DNA of 64,000 nucleotides, from NCBI GenBank assembly GCA_017470505.1, contig JAFUYO010000015.1, forward strand, positions 152,940 through 216,939. The letters are read 5' to 3'. The stretch is from Butyrivibrio sp. (GTDB lineage Bacteria > Bacillota > Clostridia > Lachnospirales > Lachnospiraceae). The notes below the pieces were generated by a model. It worked only from the letters and a program-made list of their open reading frames with translations. It made no database searches and was not told where the DNA came from. Shown in pieces: positions 42,606-52,456 of this stretch. Numbering within the stretch: position 1 is the first letter of the stretch; each line of letters begins with the position of its first letter. A program made the position numbers and the translations under genes.

Positions 42606-43694
42606 TCATCTGTAGTCTGTAATGCAGATGTTCAGGTCGACGTCTCCTACGATGCCGTCGACATGTCCTGTTGAGGTGTACTGCCAGATATCGAAGTGAT
42701 ACGGGTAGTACAGGGGCAGTCCGTAGTATGCGATCCAGATATTGTAATCGTCTACATCTACTGCGTCCATCAGGAGCGTGAAGCTCTTTACATTGCCGTA
42801 GATCATTGGGGTATAGCCGGCATTTTTCACGGTGTCGCAGAAGGTTTTGACCACGACCTCGTACTCGTCTGAGCTCATCTTAGCGGTCCTTGCCGTGTCA
42901 GACTCGGCCGACTCAACGTCGATGACAACAGGGAAGGTGATGTCGTAGGGCTCAATGAGATCCAGTATCATCTGAACCTCCTCTGCGGCCTCTACTTCAT
43001 CAAGGGCCTGTGAGTAGAAATAAACGCCCACATCTATGCCGTTTTTGATGGCTCCCTCGACGTTGTCCTCAAAGTAGTCGTCGACCAGCATCTTGCCTTC
43101 TGTGGTTCCCCTGAGTCCTGCGCGGACAATGGCAAAATCTATGCCTGCTTCACTGACGGCCTTCCAGTCAATGCTGCCCTGGAATCTGGAGACATCGATG
43201 CCGTTTCTGATCTTGACAGAAGGGTCATCGCCGACATAGGTTAAAAAGCCGTTCTCACCCTCCTCGAAATCGTCGGGTTCAAAGCTGTGGTGCTCAATCT
43301 CATCCGTTATCGGGAAGAAGTAGTACCTGCCGCCGCTCGCCACAACCATCTGGTCCGGGAAAAGAGCCCGTATTGCCGATGTGGTTCCGTCCCCGTTTTC
43401 AAGCTTTTGCTGTATCATTTCCCTTATGGAATTTTTCGTTTTTTCCTCTGTCTCTATCCTGACGCTCTCGACGAGTTTTTCAGCCTCCGCCTTGGTGTAG
43501 TAGCCTTCCGCATTCAGCGAGTCAAGCTCAGACTGCACCGCATCTTCCTCCCTCTTAAGAGATGCGTTCTTTATCAGAAGGACAATAGAAAGAGACAGCC
43601 CCATGAGTGCAACGAGGCTCAGGAAAATAATGGATATTACGTTGTGTGTATTTCTGACGCCGCGGCGTTCTCTCATCTCCAGGTTACTGTTCAT
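42606..43694 (-). CDS. membrane-anchored GH25 lysozyme-type muramidase
   Basis: 362 residues. Cytosolic start, one membrane helix (about 19-42), an extracellular coiled-coil stalk (about 45-105), then a GH25 catalytic domain (about 165-362) that hydrolyses peptidoglycan MurNAc-GlcNAc bonds. The catalytic Asp-x-Glu is in FPVVIDVES, the first Asp in GIDVSRFQGSIDW, and WIAYYG and FDIWQYTSTGHVDGI close the barrel. No wall-binding repeats. The muramidase would work at the outer membrane face; cell-wall remodelling is the likely role. ATG 43694 has a weak GAGAA upstream. It follows the YitT gene by 3 bp. Confidence 0.92.
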   Translation of the reverse strand: MNSNLEMRERRGVRNTHNVISIIFLSLVALMGLSLSIVLLIKNASLKREEDAVQSELDSLNAEGYYTKAEAEKLVESVRIETEEKTKNSIREMIQQKLENGDGTTSAIRALFPDQMVVASGGRYYFFPITDEIEHHSFEPDDFEEGENGFLTYVGDDPSVKIRNGIDVSRFQGSIDWKAVSEAGIDFAIVRAGLRGTTEGKMLVDDYFEDNVEGAIKNGIDVGVYFYSQALDEVEAAEEVQMILDLIEPYDITFPVVIDVESAESDTARTAKMSSDEYEVVVKTFCDTVKNAGYTPMIYGNVKSFTLLMDAVDVDDYNIWIAYYGLPLYYPYHFDIWQYTSTGHVDGIVGDVDLNICITDYR

Positions 43695-43697
43695 ATT

Positions 43698-44576
43698 TTA
43701 CATTCTCTCATCAAAATAGCTTTTGTATCCCTCGCCGAAAATCTCGCTGGCGCTGGATACTATCATAAAGGCGTCAGGGTCTTCCTCCCTGACAATGTCC
43801 TCGGCCATTGGTGAGAGCCTCTTCTTGATGGCGCACATAATGACCTTCTTTTTCTCTCTTGAGTACGCACCCTGTGCAAATACGTGGGTTGCCCCGACAT
43901 CGAGCTCCGTAAGGAGCCTTGCCGTGATTATGTCCGGGCGCTCTGAGATTATGAATATAAGCTTTGCTCCGTCGCGGCCGTACAAAACATAATCGATGAC
44001 AAAGCTGGTCACAACGACCGAGATAAATGAATATAGTGCTGCAGCAAGGTCGTTGAATACGATGGCCGCTATAACGAGCACCACCACATCAGTCAGGATA
44101 TACAGGATACCTGTCTTGATATGCGGATATTTAAGTCTCAACAGTTTAATTATAACATCGGTTCCGCCGCTTGTTGCATGGCATTTGAAAATCAGTCCGA
44201 TTGCAACCGCAGTCATGGCACTTCCTATCGTCACCGCAAGAAACATGTCATGTATTGCGTACTGACCGAAATACTCTGTCGTCAGGTCAGTGAAAACAGA
44301 TATCATGACCGTGGCGTAGATGGTGGAAATGGTGAATCTCATCCCGAAAAAAAATATCGCAAGAATAAGAATGGGGATGTTGAGAAGCGCAAACCACCTT
44401 CCTACTCCTATAGGCGAAACCCTGTTCAACACTATGGAAAGACCCGTCATTCCTCCGGGGGCAATATTGTTGGGATCGATCAAAAGAGCCGTTCCCACTC
44501 CGTACAGCAGTGAAGCTAAGGTGATGATGAGGTACTCCCTTACCCGCACCTTTGCACTTACTTTTTTTGACTTCAT
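43698..44576 (-). CDS. YitT family membrane protein (DUF161/DUF2179)
   Basis: 292 residues with about six N-terminal membrane helices (15-215), carrying PGGMTGLSIVLNR and CHATSGGTDVIIKLL family motifs, and a C-terminal cytosolic DUF2179 domain (FIISERPDIITARLLTELDVGATHVFAQGAYSREKKKVIMCAI). The transported substrate is unknown for the family. Start overlaps the ilvA stop by one base (TGATG), so ilvA, yitT-like and GH25 genes are likely one transcript. Confidence 0.92.
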   Translation of the reverse strand: MKSKKVSAKVRVREYLIITLASLLYGVGTALLIDPNNIAPGGMTGLSIVLNRVSPIGVGRWFALLNIPILILAIFFFGMRFTISTIYATVMISVFTDLTTEYFGQYAIHDMFLAVTIGSAMTAVAIGLIFKCHATSGGTDVIIKLLRLKYPHIKTGILYILTDVVVLVIAAIVFNDLAAALYSFISVVVTSFVIDYVLYGRDGAKLIFIISERPDIITARLLTELDVGATHVFAQGAYSREKKKVIMCAIKKRLSPMAEDIVREEDPDAFMIVSSASEIFGEGYKSYFDERM

Positions 44577-45799
44577 CAGATATTGGTCCTCACAATCCGT
44601 GGCTTGTAGCCATTTTCTGTAAGGGCTGAGAGTATCTGCTCCTTGTGCTCCGAACCGAAGGCCTCAAGTGTTATGCGCAGTTCAACAGCAGCGTTTCTGT
44701 TGATAGACACGAACTGGTTGTGCTCGAGCTTTATGACATTGCCGCTGACACCTGCGATGATGCCGGATACTCTTGAGAGTTCTCCGGGCTTGTCAGGCAG
44801 AAGAACGGATACGGTGAATATCCTGTCTCTCATGATAAGACCCTGCTGAACTACCGAGGACATGGTTATAATATCCATGTTTCCGCCAGATAATACGCAG
44901 GCGATCTTTTTGTTCTTAACATTTATCTGTTTCAGGGCAGCGACTGATAAAAGCCCTGAGTTTTCGACCACCATCTTGTGATTTTCAACCATATCGAGGA
45001 ACGACACAACAAGGTCCTCATCGGGAACCGTGATGATGTCGTCAAGGTTCTTCTGAAGGTATGGGAAAATATGCTCTCCTGGAGTCTTGACTGCAGTTCC
45101 GTCAGCGATCGTGTTGACAGTCCCAATCGTCACGACGTGACCTGCCTTTAGCGATTCCTGCATGCAGTTGGCACCCGCAGGCTCAACGCCTATAACCTTT
45201 ATCTTGGGATTGAGGAGCTTGGCAAGTGTCGATACACCTGTGGCAAGTCCGCCTCCTCCTATGGGAACGAGGATGATGTCAACCGTCGGGAGCTCTTTTA
45301 TGATCTCCATGGCTATTGTCCCCTGGCCTGTTGCGACGTCAAGGTCGTCAAAGGGGTGAACCAGCGTGTATCCGTGTTCCCCGGCAAGTTCAAGTGCTTT
45401 TTCGTATGCCTCGTCGTACACATCACCATGGAGAACCACCTCAGCGCCGAGGGCCTTGGTCCTGTTCACTTTTATAAGAGGCGTTGAGGTAGGCATACAG
45501 ATGGTTGCCTTTATCCCGTACTGCCTTGCGGCGTAGGCTACGCCCTGAGCGTGGTTCCCCGCCGATGCAGTGATAAGTCCCTTAGACCTCTCCTCGTCAG
45601 ATAAAGTGGTTATCTTGTAGTAGGCGCCTCTTACCTTGTAGGCTCCGGTTCTCTGGAGGTTCTCAGGCTTAAGGTAAACCCTGTTGCCCGTTGCGCCGCT
45701 CCAGTAGTCGCTGTATATCAGCTTGGTGTCAAGCGTGACCTTTTTGACATCCTCATAGGCCTCTTCAAATTTCTCAAGTGTCATTTTTTCGTTTCCCAT
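44576..45799 (-). CDS. ilvA: threonine ammonia-lyase (threonine dehydratase)
   Basis: 407 residues. PLP enzyme deaminating threonine to 2-oxobutanoate, first step to isoleucine. PLP Lys in TGAYKVRGAY, glycine loop SAGNHAQGVAYAA, and CVLSGGN. The C-terminal domain is a single ACT-like domain (MRDRIFTVSVLLPDKPGEL...) like the short, TdcB/clostridial form, rather than the long two-ACT biosynthetic IlvA. Hence a catabolic or mixed role is possible. ATG 45799 follows GGAGGA with 11 bases; a second ATG five codons later is possible. It sits 22 bp after ftsY; no T-box leader is present. Confidence 0.92.
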   Translation of the reverse strand: MGNEKMTLEKFEEAYEDVKKVTLDTKLIYSDYWSGATGNRVYLKPENLQRTGAYKVRGAYYKITTLSDEERSKGLITASAGNHAQGVAYAARQYGIKATICMPTSTPLIKVNRTKALGAEVVLHGDVYDEAYEKALELAGEHGYTLVHPFDDLDVATGQGTIAMEIIKELPTVDIILVPIGGGGLATGVSTLAKLLNPKIKVIGVEPAGANCMQESLKAGHVVTIGTVNTIADGTAVKTPGEHIFPYLQKNLDDIITVPDEDLVVSFLDMVENHKMVVENSGLLSVAALKQINVKNKKIACVLSGGNMDIITMSSVVQQGLIMRDRIFTVSVLLPDKPGELSRVSGIIAGVSGNVIKLEHNQFVSINRNAAVELRITLEAFGSEHKEQILSALTENGYKPRIVRTNI

Positions 45800-45821
45800 A
45801 ACAATACTTATCCTCCTGTAA

Positions 45822-46733
45822 TCACCCAAAGATTGCGTCCACAAACTCTGCCGGATTAAATCTCTCAAGGTCGTCTATTCCCTCTCCGACACCCACATAT
45901 TTGACGGGTATATTGAGCTCCGAGACGATAGCAACGGCAATCCCTCCCTTGGAGGTTCCGTCGAGCTTGGTGAGGACTATACCGGTCAGCTTCGCCGCCT
46001 CGCCGAACTCCCTCGCCTGCATGATAGCGTTCTGTCCTGTAGTTCCGTCCAGAACAATGAAGTTCTCCCTGTAGATGCCCGGAAGCTCCTTGTCAATTAT
46101 CCTGTTCATCTTGGCAAGCTCTTCCATGAGATTCTTTTTGTTGTGAAGTCTCCCTGCGGTATCGACTATCATGATGTCGCAGTCCCTGGCTTTGAAGGAC
46201 GATGCTGCATCATAGATAACGCTTGCGGGATCTCCGCCCTCGCGCCCCGTTATGATAGGCGTATCGGCTCTTTTCGCCCACTCCTCGAGCTGTTCTGTAG
46301 CCGCGGCCCTGTATGTGTCGGCAGCTGCAATTATGACCTTTTTGCCCTTTTTGCGGAAAATCGACGCAAGCTTTCCGACCGATGTCGTCTTGCCGACGCC
46401 GTTGACGCCGATGACGAAGATGATGCTCTTCTGGTTTTCAAAATCATAGGCGTGCTCATCTATCCTCATCTGCTGCCATATGTCCTGAACAAGAAGCGCC
46501 CTGCAGGAAGCGGGGTCGGTGATATGCTTCTCCCTGACCTGCTCCTTTAATGTGTCGAGTATCCTGCTGGTTGCGTTGATACCCAGATCTCCCATTATAA
46601 GGGTCTCCTCAAGCTCCTCATAGAATTCGTCGTCGATCACGGAATAGCCGTTAAAAACACTGTCTATCCCCCTGACTATGCTGTCTCTGGTCTTCGAAAG
46701 ACCCTGCTGAAGTTTCTCAAAAAAACCGGCCAT
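45822..46733 (-). CDS. ftsY: signal recognition particle receptor FtsY
   Basis: 303 residues: short N domain, then SRP-type GTPase with GVNGVGKTTSVGKLA, DTAGRLHNKKNLMEEL, and TKLDGTSKGGIA. Lacks the long acidic A domain of Gram-negative FtsY, as usual in Firmicutes. Docks the SRP-ribosome complex at the membrane. Start overlaps the smc stop by one base (TAATG). Confidence 0.97.
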   Translation of the reverse strand: MAGFFEKLQQGLSKTRDSIVRGIDSVFNGYSVIDDEFYEELEETLIMGDLGINATSRILDTLKEQVREKHITDPASCRALLVQDIWQQMRIDEHAYDFENQKSIIFVIGVNGVGKTTSVGKLASIFRKKGKKVIIAAADTYRAAATEQLEEWAKRADTPIITGREGGDPASVIYDAASSFKARDCDIMIVDTAGRLHNKKNLMEELAKMNRIIDKELPGIYRENFIVLDGTTGQNAIMQAREFGEAAKLTGIVLTKLDGTSKGGIAVAIVSELNIPVKYVGVGEGIDDLERFNPAEFVDAIFG

Positions 46734-49700
46734 TAGTTTGTAAGCTCCTTGTCGATCAGGTTAACACTGACGAGTGTTGAAACACCCTTCTCCTGCATGG
46801 TGATACCATAGAGTCTGTCCGCGCTCTCCATGGTTCCTCTACGGTGTGTGATAACAATAAACTGTGTATTTTTAAGCTTGTGCAGATATCTGGCAAATCG
46901 CACGACGTTGTTCTCATCAAGCGCCGCCTCGATCTCATCCAAAAGACAGAACGGCGATGGCTTTAAGTTCTGGATTGCGAACAACAGCGCTATGGCTGTC
47001 AGAGCCTTCTCTCCGCCGGACATCTGCATCATGTTGACAAGCTTTTTGCCGGGCGGCTGTGCGTTGATCCTGATTCCTGCCTCGAGAACGTCCTCGTCCT
47101 CGGAAAGCTCCAAAGAGCCCTTTCCGCCGCCGAACATCTCCTTGAAGACCTTGTCAAACTCGGTGTTTATGAGGGCAAACTGTTCCATAAACTGTCTGCG
47201 CATGGACTCATCGAGATCCTTTATTATCTCCTTGAGCTGCTGCTCAGCGGTGATGAGGTCGTCATGCTGAGTCTTCATGAAGGTATATCTCTCCATCAGG
47301 TTCTTGTAGTCCTCGATGGCATTTACATTGACATCGCCCAGCTTCCTGATGGAGTCCTTGAGCTGATTTGTCTCCTTCCTCATGGCAGGGACATCGGTCA
47401 TCTCCTCGTCTCTCATGGAGGAAGCGTCCGTCAGGGTTATCTCGTACTCATTCCACATGTAGTTGATCTGGGACTCGATCGCCTCCTGGCACTTCTCCCT
47501 CTTTCCGGAGAGTCTGACTACCTCTTTGTCGAGCTCTGACATCTGCTTGTTCAGCTCCTCAGTCTTTGCAAAAAACTCCTTCTGTGAGAGGGAGAATTCG
47601 TTCTTCTTCTCCTTCTTCTCTTCGAGTTCCTTTGCTGCACCTGTCTGTACATCGGTCGATGCCTCGATCGTGAGACGGATCTGTTCGATGTCATTTTTGG
47701 AGTAGCTCAGAACCTCGGTGTTCTTCTCGATACTGTCAAGTATCTCTTTTAAAGACTGCTCCTCTGCCCTTATGTCGTCCTCGATACGGGTGAGGTTGGC
47801 CTTCTGGAACTCCTGTCTCTGCGCTATCTTCTCGTACTGGATATCCCATTTTGATACATTTATGTTCTTCTCTTCTTCTACCTTGTGAAGCTCCTCGAGC
47901 TGTCCCTGGTACTTTGTGACCTTTTCGGAGCACTCCTTCTCTGTGGCTACAGAAATATCGAGCTGCTTGAGTGCATCCTCTCTCTGGCTCGCGATATCTG
48001 ATATCTGCTTCTCAATCTCGCTGTTTTCAACCTTTAAGTCGGTGTAATTGCCCTTCTGCTCCTCCTGCCTCTTTTTCTCGTTCTCAACATTTATCCTGGC
48101 AGTGTTCTGCGCGATGAACTTATCCTGAAGCTTTGTCCTTATTTCCTCAGAGAGGGTTCGAAGTTCATTTCTCTTCTTCTTTGACTCATCTATCTCACTT
48201 TGAAGCTCGTCCATGCGCTCCCTGTACTTTTTGACGTTCTTCTCCATCTCCTCCATCTCACGTCTTCTGCCGAGGAGATTGGAGTTGTTTTTGAAAGCGC
48301 CGCCGCTTATGGCGCCGCCGGGAACGAGCAGTTCACCCTCCAGGGTCACCATACGTATGGTGTATCTGTATTTCTTTGCGATTTTTACCGCATTGTCTAT
48401 GTTATCAACGGCAACGATCCTTCCGAGCATTGCCTTTGCAACGCTTTTGTACTTGGGATCGGTGTTTACAAGTTCATCCGCCATCCCGAGTACGCCCGTC
48501 TCATTCAGGACCTCTTTGGCCTTCAGCTCCGGAGGATTGTCAAGGGATGTAAGCGGAAGGAAGGTTGCACGGCCTGCCTTGCTGCTCTTTAAGTAGGCGA
48601 TCATCTTCTTGGCCGTATCCTCGTTGTCCGTTACTATATTCTGAATGTTGCCGCCCAGAGCAACCTCGATGGCAGTCTCGTATTTGGGCTCTGTCTTGAT
48701 GATATCCGCAACGACACCGATAATGCCCCTGGTGTCATCCCTGCGCTCCATGACCTTCTTGACTGATCCGCCGTAGCCGTCATATCTCTCGGTTAAGTTG
48801 CGCAGCGACTCGAGCCTTGCCTTCTCCTGCTGATAGAGCTCCTGCGTCTTTCGAAGCTCGCTGTCGAGACTGTGCATGTTCTCGCGGATAGCTGTGACCT
48901 CTGCCTCCGCGTCCTTCTGCTTTTTGTTCATCTCCGAGATCTCGGCGGTTATGCTGTCGAACTCATCGGTCAGCTTTTTCAGCGTCTCCTCCTGCTTCGA
49001 CTCATCGCTCCTGGCCCTGACGAGCTTGCTGGTCAGCTCTGCCTTCCTGATGTTGACCTGCTCCTTCATCGTGTCGAGGGAACTTAGCTTGGACTTGATG
49101 TTGGCCCTTGTGTCAAGGGTCTTGATTATTGTCTCCTTGCAGCTCTCAATCTCTTCGTTGATGTTCTCTATCTGCAGAAGGACCTGGTCGAGTTCCTTCC
49201 TCGCTTTGTCTCTGTCAAGCGAAAGGCTCTGTGCCTCTTTGTCGATCTCTTCCTTCTCTAAAAGATAGCGTTCCCTCTCATCGTTCTTTTGCTTTAGCTT
49301 TTCTCTCTCGTCCTTCTCACGTTTTCTGAAGTGAGTATCGTTCTCTGTCGCGGACTTTATCTTTTCCTTAAGAATTCCGATCTGTCCCTCGAGCTTTTCC
49401 TTCTGGACGGACGAATCGGTTATCCTGGCTCTCGCATCTTCAATCTCTCTGTCAAGCTCCTCGATGACCTTCTGGATGCTCTCGTATTCCTCTTTAGTCC
49501 TGTCGTAGTTTTCTCTTGCCTCTTTTAGCGCCTCTGATGCTATCTTGTGATTTTCCTCGGCTTCTTTTAACTGCTCCTTCTGGAGTCTGTTCTCGACGAG
49601 GAACATATTTACATCGAGAGTTTTGAGTCTCTCCTTGTACTTAAGGTACTCCCTTGCAACTTCCGACTGCTTCTCCAAAGGGCCTATCTGCTTTTCGAGT

Positions 49701-50290
49701 TCGGAGAGGATGTCCGATAGTCTCGTTAAGTTTATCTTTTCCTCCTCGAGTTTCTTGATCGCCGTCTCCTTGCGAGCCTTGAACTTGACAATACCTGCCG
49801 CCTCATCAAATAGGTTTCTGCGGTCCTCAGGCTTACTTGAGAGGATCTGGTCGATCTGACCCTGTCCGATAATGGAGTAGCCCTCTTTACCGATACCGGT
49901 GTCCATGAACAGCTCGTTTACATCCTTAAGTCTGCAGGCAGAGCCGTTTATCATATATTCACTCTCTCCGGACCTGTAGAGCCGCCTGGAGACAGTTACT
50001 TCATCGTAGTCAATTGAAAGTGAGTGGTCTGAATTGTCTAAGGTGATGGCAACATAGGCGTAACCAAGCGGTTTACGCAGCTCTGTGCCCGAGAAAATAA
50101 CATCCTGCATGGACCCGCCACGCAGCTGTTTGATACGCTGCTCACCGAGAACCCACCTGACGGCGTCTGCGACATTGCTCTTTCCTGAGCCGTTGGGACC
50201 TACTATCCCGGTGATACCGTTATGAAAATCAAATTTTATCTTATTGGCAAAAGACTTAAAGCCATGTATCTCAATACTCTTTAAATACAT
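46733..50290 (-). CDS. smc: chromosome partition protein SMC
   Basis: 1185 residues. Head-to-hinge ATPase that with ScpA/ScpB compacts and segregates the chromosome. Walker A GPNGSGKSN (32-40) near the N-terminus; two long coiled coils (about 170-500 and 660-1000); hinge (about 515-640, RYDGYGGSVKKVM and GGAISGG); C-terminal head with signature LQMMQMSGGEKALTAIALLFA-like segment and Walker B PFCLLDEIEAALDE. The start overlaps the rnc stop by one base. Conserved rnc-smc-ftsY order. Confidence 0.98.
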   Translation of the reverse strand: MYLKSIEIHGFKSFANKIKFDFHNGITGIVGPNGSGKSNVADAVRWVLGEQRIKQLRGGSMQDVIFSGTELRKPLGYAYVAITLDNSDHSLSIDYDEVTVSRRLYRSGESEYMINGSACRLKDVNELFMDTGIGKEGYSIIGQGQIDQILSSKPEDRRNLFDEAAGIVKFKARKETAIKKLEEEKINLTRLSDILSELEKQIGPLEKQSEVAREYLKYKERLKTLDVNMFLVENRLQKEQLKEAEENHKIASEALKEARENYDRTKEEYESIQKVIEELDREIEDARARITDSSVQKEKLEGQIGILKEKIKSATENDTHFRKREKDEREKLKQKNDERERYLLEKEEIDKEAQSLSLDRDKARKELDQVLLQIENINEEIESCKETIIKTLDTRANIKSKLSSLDTMKEQVNIRKAELTSKLVRARSDESKQEETLKKLTDEFDSITAEISEMNKKQKDAEAEVTAIRENMHSLDSELRKTQELYQQEKARLESLRNLTERYDGYGGSVKKVMERRDDTRGIIGVVADIIKTEPKYETAIEVALGGNIQNIVTDNEDTAKKMIAYLKSSKAGRATFLPLTSLDNPPELKAKEVLNETGVLGMADELVNTDPKYKSVAKAMLGRIVAVDNIDNAVKIAKKYRYTIRMVTLEGELLVPGGAISGGAFKNNSNLLGRRREMEEMEKNVKKYRERMDELQSEIDESKKKRNELRTLSEEIRTKLQDKFIAQNTARINVENEKKRQEEQKGNYTDLKVENSEIEKQISDIASQREDALKQLDISVATEKECSEKVTKYQGQLEELHKVEEEKNINVSKWDIQYEKIAQRQEFQKANLTRIEDDIRAEEQSLKEILDSIEKNTEVLSYSKNDIEQIRLTIEASTDVQTGAAKELEEKKEKKNEFSLSQKEFFAKTEELNKQMSELDKEVVRLSGKREKCQEAIESQINYMWNEYEITLTDASSMRDEEMTDVPAMRKETNQLKDSIRKLGDVNVNAIEDYKNLMERYTFMKTQHDDLITAEQQLKEIIKDLDESMRRQFMEQFALINTEFDKVFKEMFGGGKGSLELSEDEDVLEAGIRINAQPPGKKLVNMMQMSGGEKALTAIALLFAIQNLKPSPFCLLDEIEAALDENNVVRFARYLHKLKNTQFIVITHRRGTMESADRLYGITMQEKGVSTLVSVNLIDKELTN

Positions 50291-50985
50291 TACTGATTAT
50301 TCTTAAGTGCAAGAACAGCCTCATAGGCAGCCTTCTGCTCAGCTGCCTTCTTGGTCTTTCCTGACCCCTCTCCCAGATTATTTCCTCCGACGAACACGCG
50401 GACATCAAATATTTTATCATGCTCGGGTCCACTTTCGCCACAAATTTCATACCTTATCTCGCCCAAATTTTGGCCCTGGACAATCTCCTGGAGCCTTGAC
50501 TTGCTGTCCACAAAAATCTGCACAGCTTCTATGTTCGACAGAACATACTTATCTATAAAGCGCTTTGACTGCCTGACTCCCCCATCAAGGTAGAGCGCTC
50601 CGATGATCGCCTCCATCACGTCGGCGATTATCGACTCCTTGTTCCGTCCGCCTGTCGCCTCTTCGCCCTTGCCAAACTGGATGTAGCTTCGGATATCGAG
50701 AGCCTCCGCGTCATAGGCAAGAGCCCCCTCACAGACTAATGTCGCCCTTATCTTGGACATCTCTCCCTCCTTTTTGTCGGGAAAAGATTTAAAGAGATAT
50801 GCGCTCGATATCATCTCAAGCACAGCATCTCCCAAAAACTCGAGTCTCTCGTAGTCCGGTTTTTTGTTTATCTTCTGCTCGTTTACAAAGGATGAGTGGG
50901 TAAAGGCCTGTGTAATAAGTGCCTTGTTCTTGAACTCATATCCAATGATATCTTCAAACTTTTTTATCTGCTCATCTGTTAACAT
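50290..50985 (-). CDS. rnc: ribonuclease III
   Basis: 231 residues. Cleaves double-stranded RNA in rRNA maturation. Catalytic signature ERLEFLGDAVLEMISSAYLF with the metal-binding Glu and Asp, plus the later IADVMEAIIGALYLDGG; C-terminal dsRNA-binding domain with GSGKTKKAAEQKAAYEAVL. ATG 50985 was chosen with GGAG 8 bases upstream. Downstream of acpP and directly joined to smc. Confidence 0.96.
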   Translation of the reverse strand: MLTDEQIKKFEDIIGYEFKNKALITQAFTHSSFVNEQKINKKPDYERLEFLGDAVLEMISSAYLFKSFPDKKEGEMSKIRATLVCEGALAYDAEALDIRSYIQFGKGEEATGGRNKESIIADVMEAIIGALYLDGGVRQSKRFIDKYVLSNIEAVQIFVDSKSRLQEIVQGQNLGEIRYEICGESGPEHDKIFDVRVFVGGNNLGEGSGKTKKAAEQKAAYEAVLALKNNQ

Positions 50986-51009
50986 ACAAACTGCTCCATA
51001 ATACAAAGA

Positions 51010-51031
51010 TGAGGCAGCTCCTGCTGCCTCA
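51010..51031 (-). terminator. hairpin between acpP and rnc
   Basis: TGAGGCAG / CTGCCTCA perfect 8-bp stem with a 6-base loop; followed on minus by only TCTTTGT, so it is probably an attenuator or mRNA-stabilising hairpin after acpP rather than a full terminator. Confidence 0.5.
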
Positions 51032-51038
51032 TAAACAA

Positions 51039-51275
51039 TTACTTATTTGAGATAGCGCTCTTAAGAAGCTCAACAGCTTCACCTACTGTCGTGATGTTCT
51101 CTGTCTTCTCAGGATCTATCTGAACATCAAATTCATCCTCGAGGCCCATGATGATCTGGAAAAGGTCGAGTGAATCAGCTCCAAGATCCTCTGTAAATGT
51201 AGTATCAGGCGTGATCTCTTCGGGATCAACATTGAGGACATTTGCAATGACCTCTTTCATCTTTTCAAATTCCAT
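51039..51275 (-). CDS. acpP: acyl carrier protein
   Basis: 78 residues, acidic four-helix ACP that carries growing fatty acyl chains. The phosphopantetheine attachment Ser35 is in GADSLDLFQIIM. It lies between plsX and rnc, as in most Firmicutes, although fabD and fabG are absent from the interval here. GGAGAT precedes ATG 51275. Confidence 0.97.
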   Translation of the reverse strand: MEFEKMKEVIANVLNVDPEEITPDTTFTEDLGADSLDLFQIIMGLEDEFDVQIDPEKTENITTVGEAVELLKSAISNK

Positions 51276-51325
51276 ACCATATCTCCAATCTTTCGTTTAA
51301 TCGATTTATAAATCAGCTCCAAAGA

Positions 51326-52330
51326 TCATTCAGAAATCTTTGCGCTAATCTTCTCACTTATTCTCTGTCTTGTAAAGGTCACACATTGCAAAATAGAATT
51401 TTTGATCTCTATATCATTCGCCGAGCCGTGAGTCTTTACTACAAGGCCTTTAAGTCCCAGCATGGGAGCACCGCCGTATTTGTCCATACTGTAATCGGCA
51501 AGTGACTTCTTCAGGTCGTCCTTGATAAGGAGAGCTCCGATCTTGGTCTTCAGGTTGCTCATCAGACCCTTCTTGACAACGTGCAGCATGCTCTTTGCAA
51601 CTCCCTCATACATCTTGAGGATGACGTTGCCCGTAAAGGCTTCGCAGACTATTACGTCAGCTCCTCCGGCAGGGATGTCCCTTGCCTCGATACTGCCTAT
51701 AAAGTTGATGTCGGGGCAGTTCTTCAAGAGCGGGAAGGTCTCTTTTACAAGGGCGTTGCCCTTCTCCTCCTCTGCTCCTATATTGACGATGGCGACTGTC
51801 GGGTTATTAACTCCCATTACGTTCTCCATGTAGACGGTTCCCATCTTGGCAAACTGAACAAGGTGATTACTCCTGGCGTCCACATTCGCCCCGCAGTCGA
51901 TAAGGAGAGAGCTGCCTTTCTCGGTGGGGATGAGCGGTGCCAGCGGCGCTCTGTCGACGCCTTTCAGCCTTCCGACTATGACCTGTCCGCCTACGAGTGT
52001 GGCACCTGTGCTGCCTGCTGAGACATATGCATCGGCCTCGCCGTGATTCACCATGTACATGGCCTTGACGATTGATGAATCCTTCTTTTTGCGGATAGCC
52101 ATTACAGGCGGCTCTGCCATCTCTATGACTTCAGTTGCGTCCACAACCTCTATCCTGCTCTTGTCGTAATCATATTTTGAAAGCTCGGCGCTTACGTCAG
52201 CCTTCCTGCCAACCAGAAAAACCTTGAGTTCATTGCTTTCCTTTACGGCGCTGACCGCACCCTTTACCGTGACAAAAGGAGCATTGTCTCCACCCATAGC
52301 ATCGACCGCTACTCTCACCAGTTCAGACAT
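51326..52330 (-). CDS. plsX: phosphate acyltransferase PlsX
   Basis: 334 residues. Converts acyl-ACP to acyl-phosphate, the substrate of PlsY (encoded at 17362-18027). AVDAMGGDNAP start, GSTGATLVGG, and VCEAFTGNVILKMYEG are family motifs. ATG 52330; GAGGACGA lies upstream. It follows rpmF after a terminator-like hairpin. Confidence 0.96.
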   Translation of the reverse strand: MSELVRVAVDAMGGDNAPFVTVKGAVSAVKESNELKVFLVGRKADVSAELSKYDYDKSRIEVVDATEVIEMAEPPVMAIRKKKDSSIVKAMYMVNHGEADAYVSAGSTGATLVGGQVIVGRLKGVDRAPLAPLIPTEKGSSLLIDCGANVDARSNHLVQFAKMGTVYMENVMGVNNPTVAIVNIGAEEEKGNALVKETFPLLKNCPDINFIGSIEARDIPAGGADVIVCEAFTGNVILKMYEGVAKSMLHVVKKGLMSNLKTKIGALLIKDDLKKSLADYSMDKYGGAPMLGLKGLVVKTHGSANDIEIKNSILQCVTFTRQRISEKISAKISE

Positions 52331-52386
52331 TGATCGTCCTCCACATCTATAAATATATAACAGTTCTTAGTGTACTAAAAGCCTCT

Positions 52387-52425
52387 ACAAAAATCAAGGC
52401 TTTCCGACCTGAGCCGGAAAGCCTT
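52387..52425 (-). terminator. attenuator between rpmF and plsX
   Basis: On minus AAGGCTTTCCGG / CGGAAAGCCTT with an 8-base loop, then GATTTTTG. Partial termination would make much more L32 mRNA than plsX mRNA. Confidence 0.75.
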
Positions 52426-52456
52426 AAATTCAACAGACCATCTGTGTTACAAAAAA

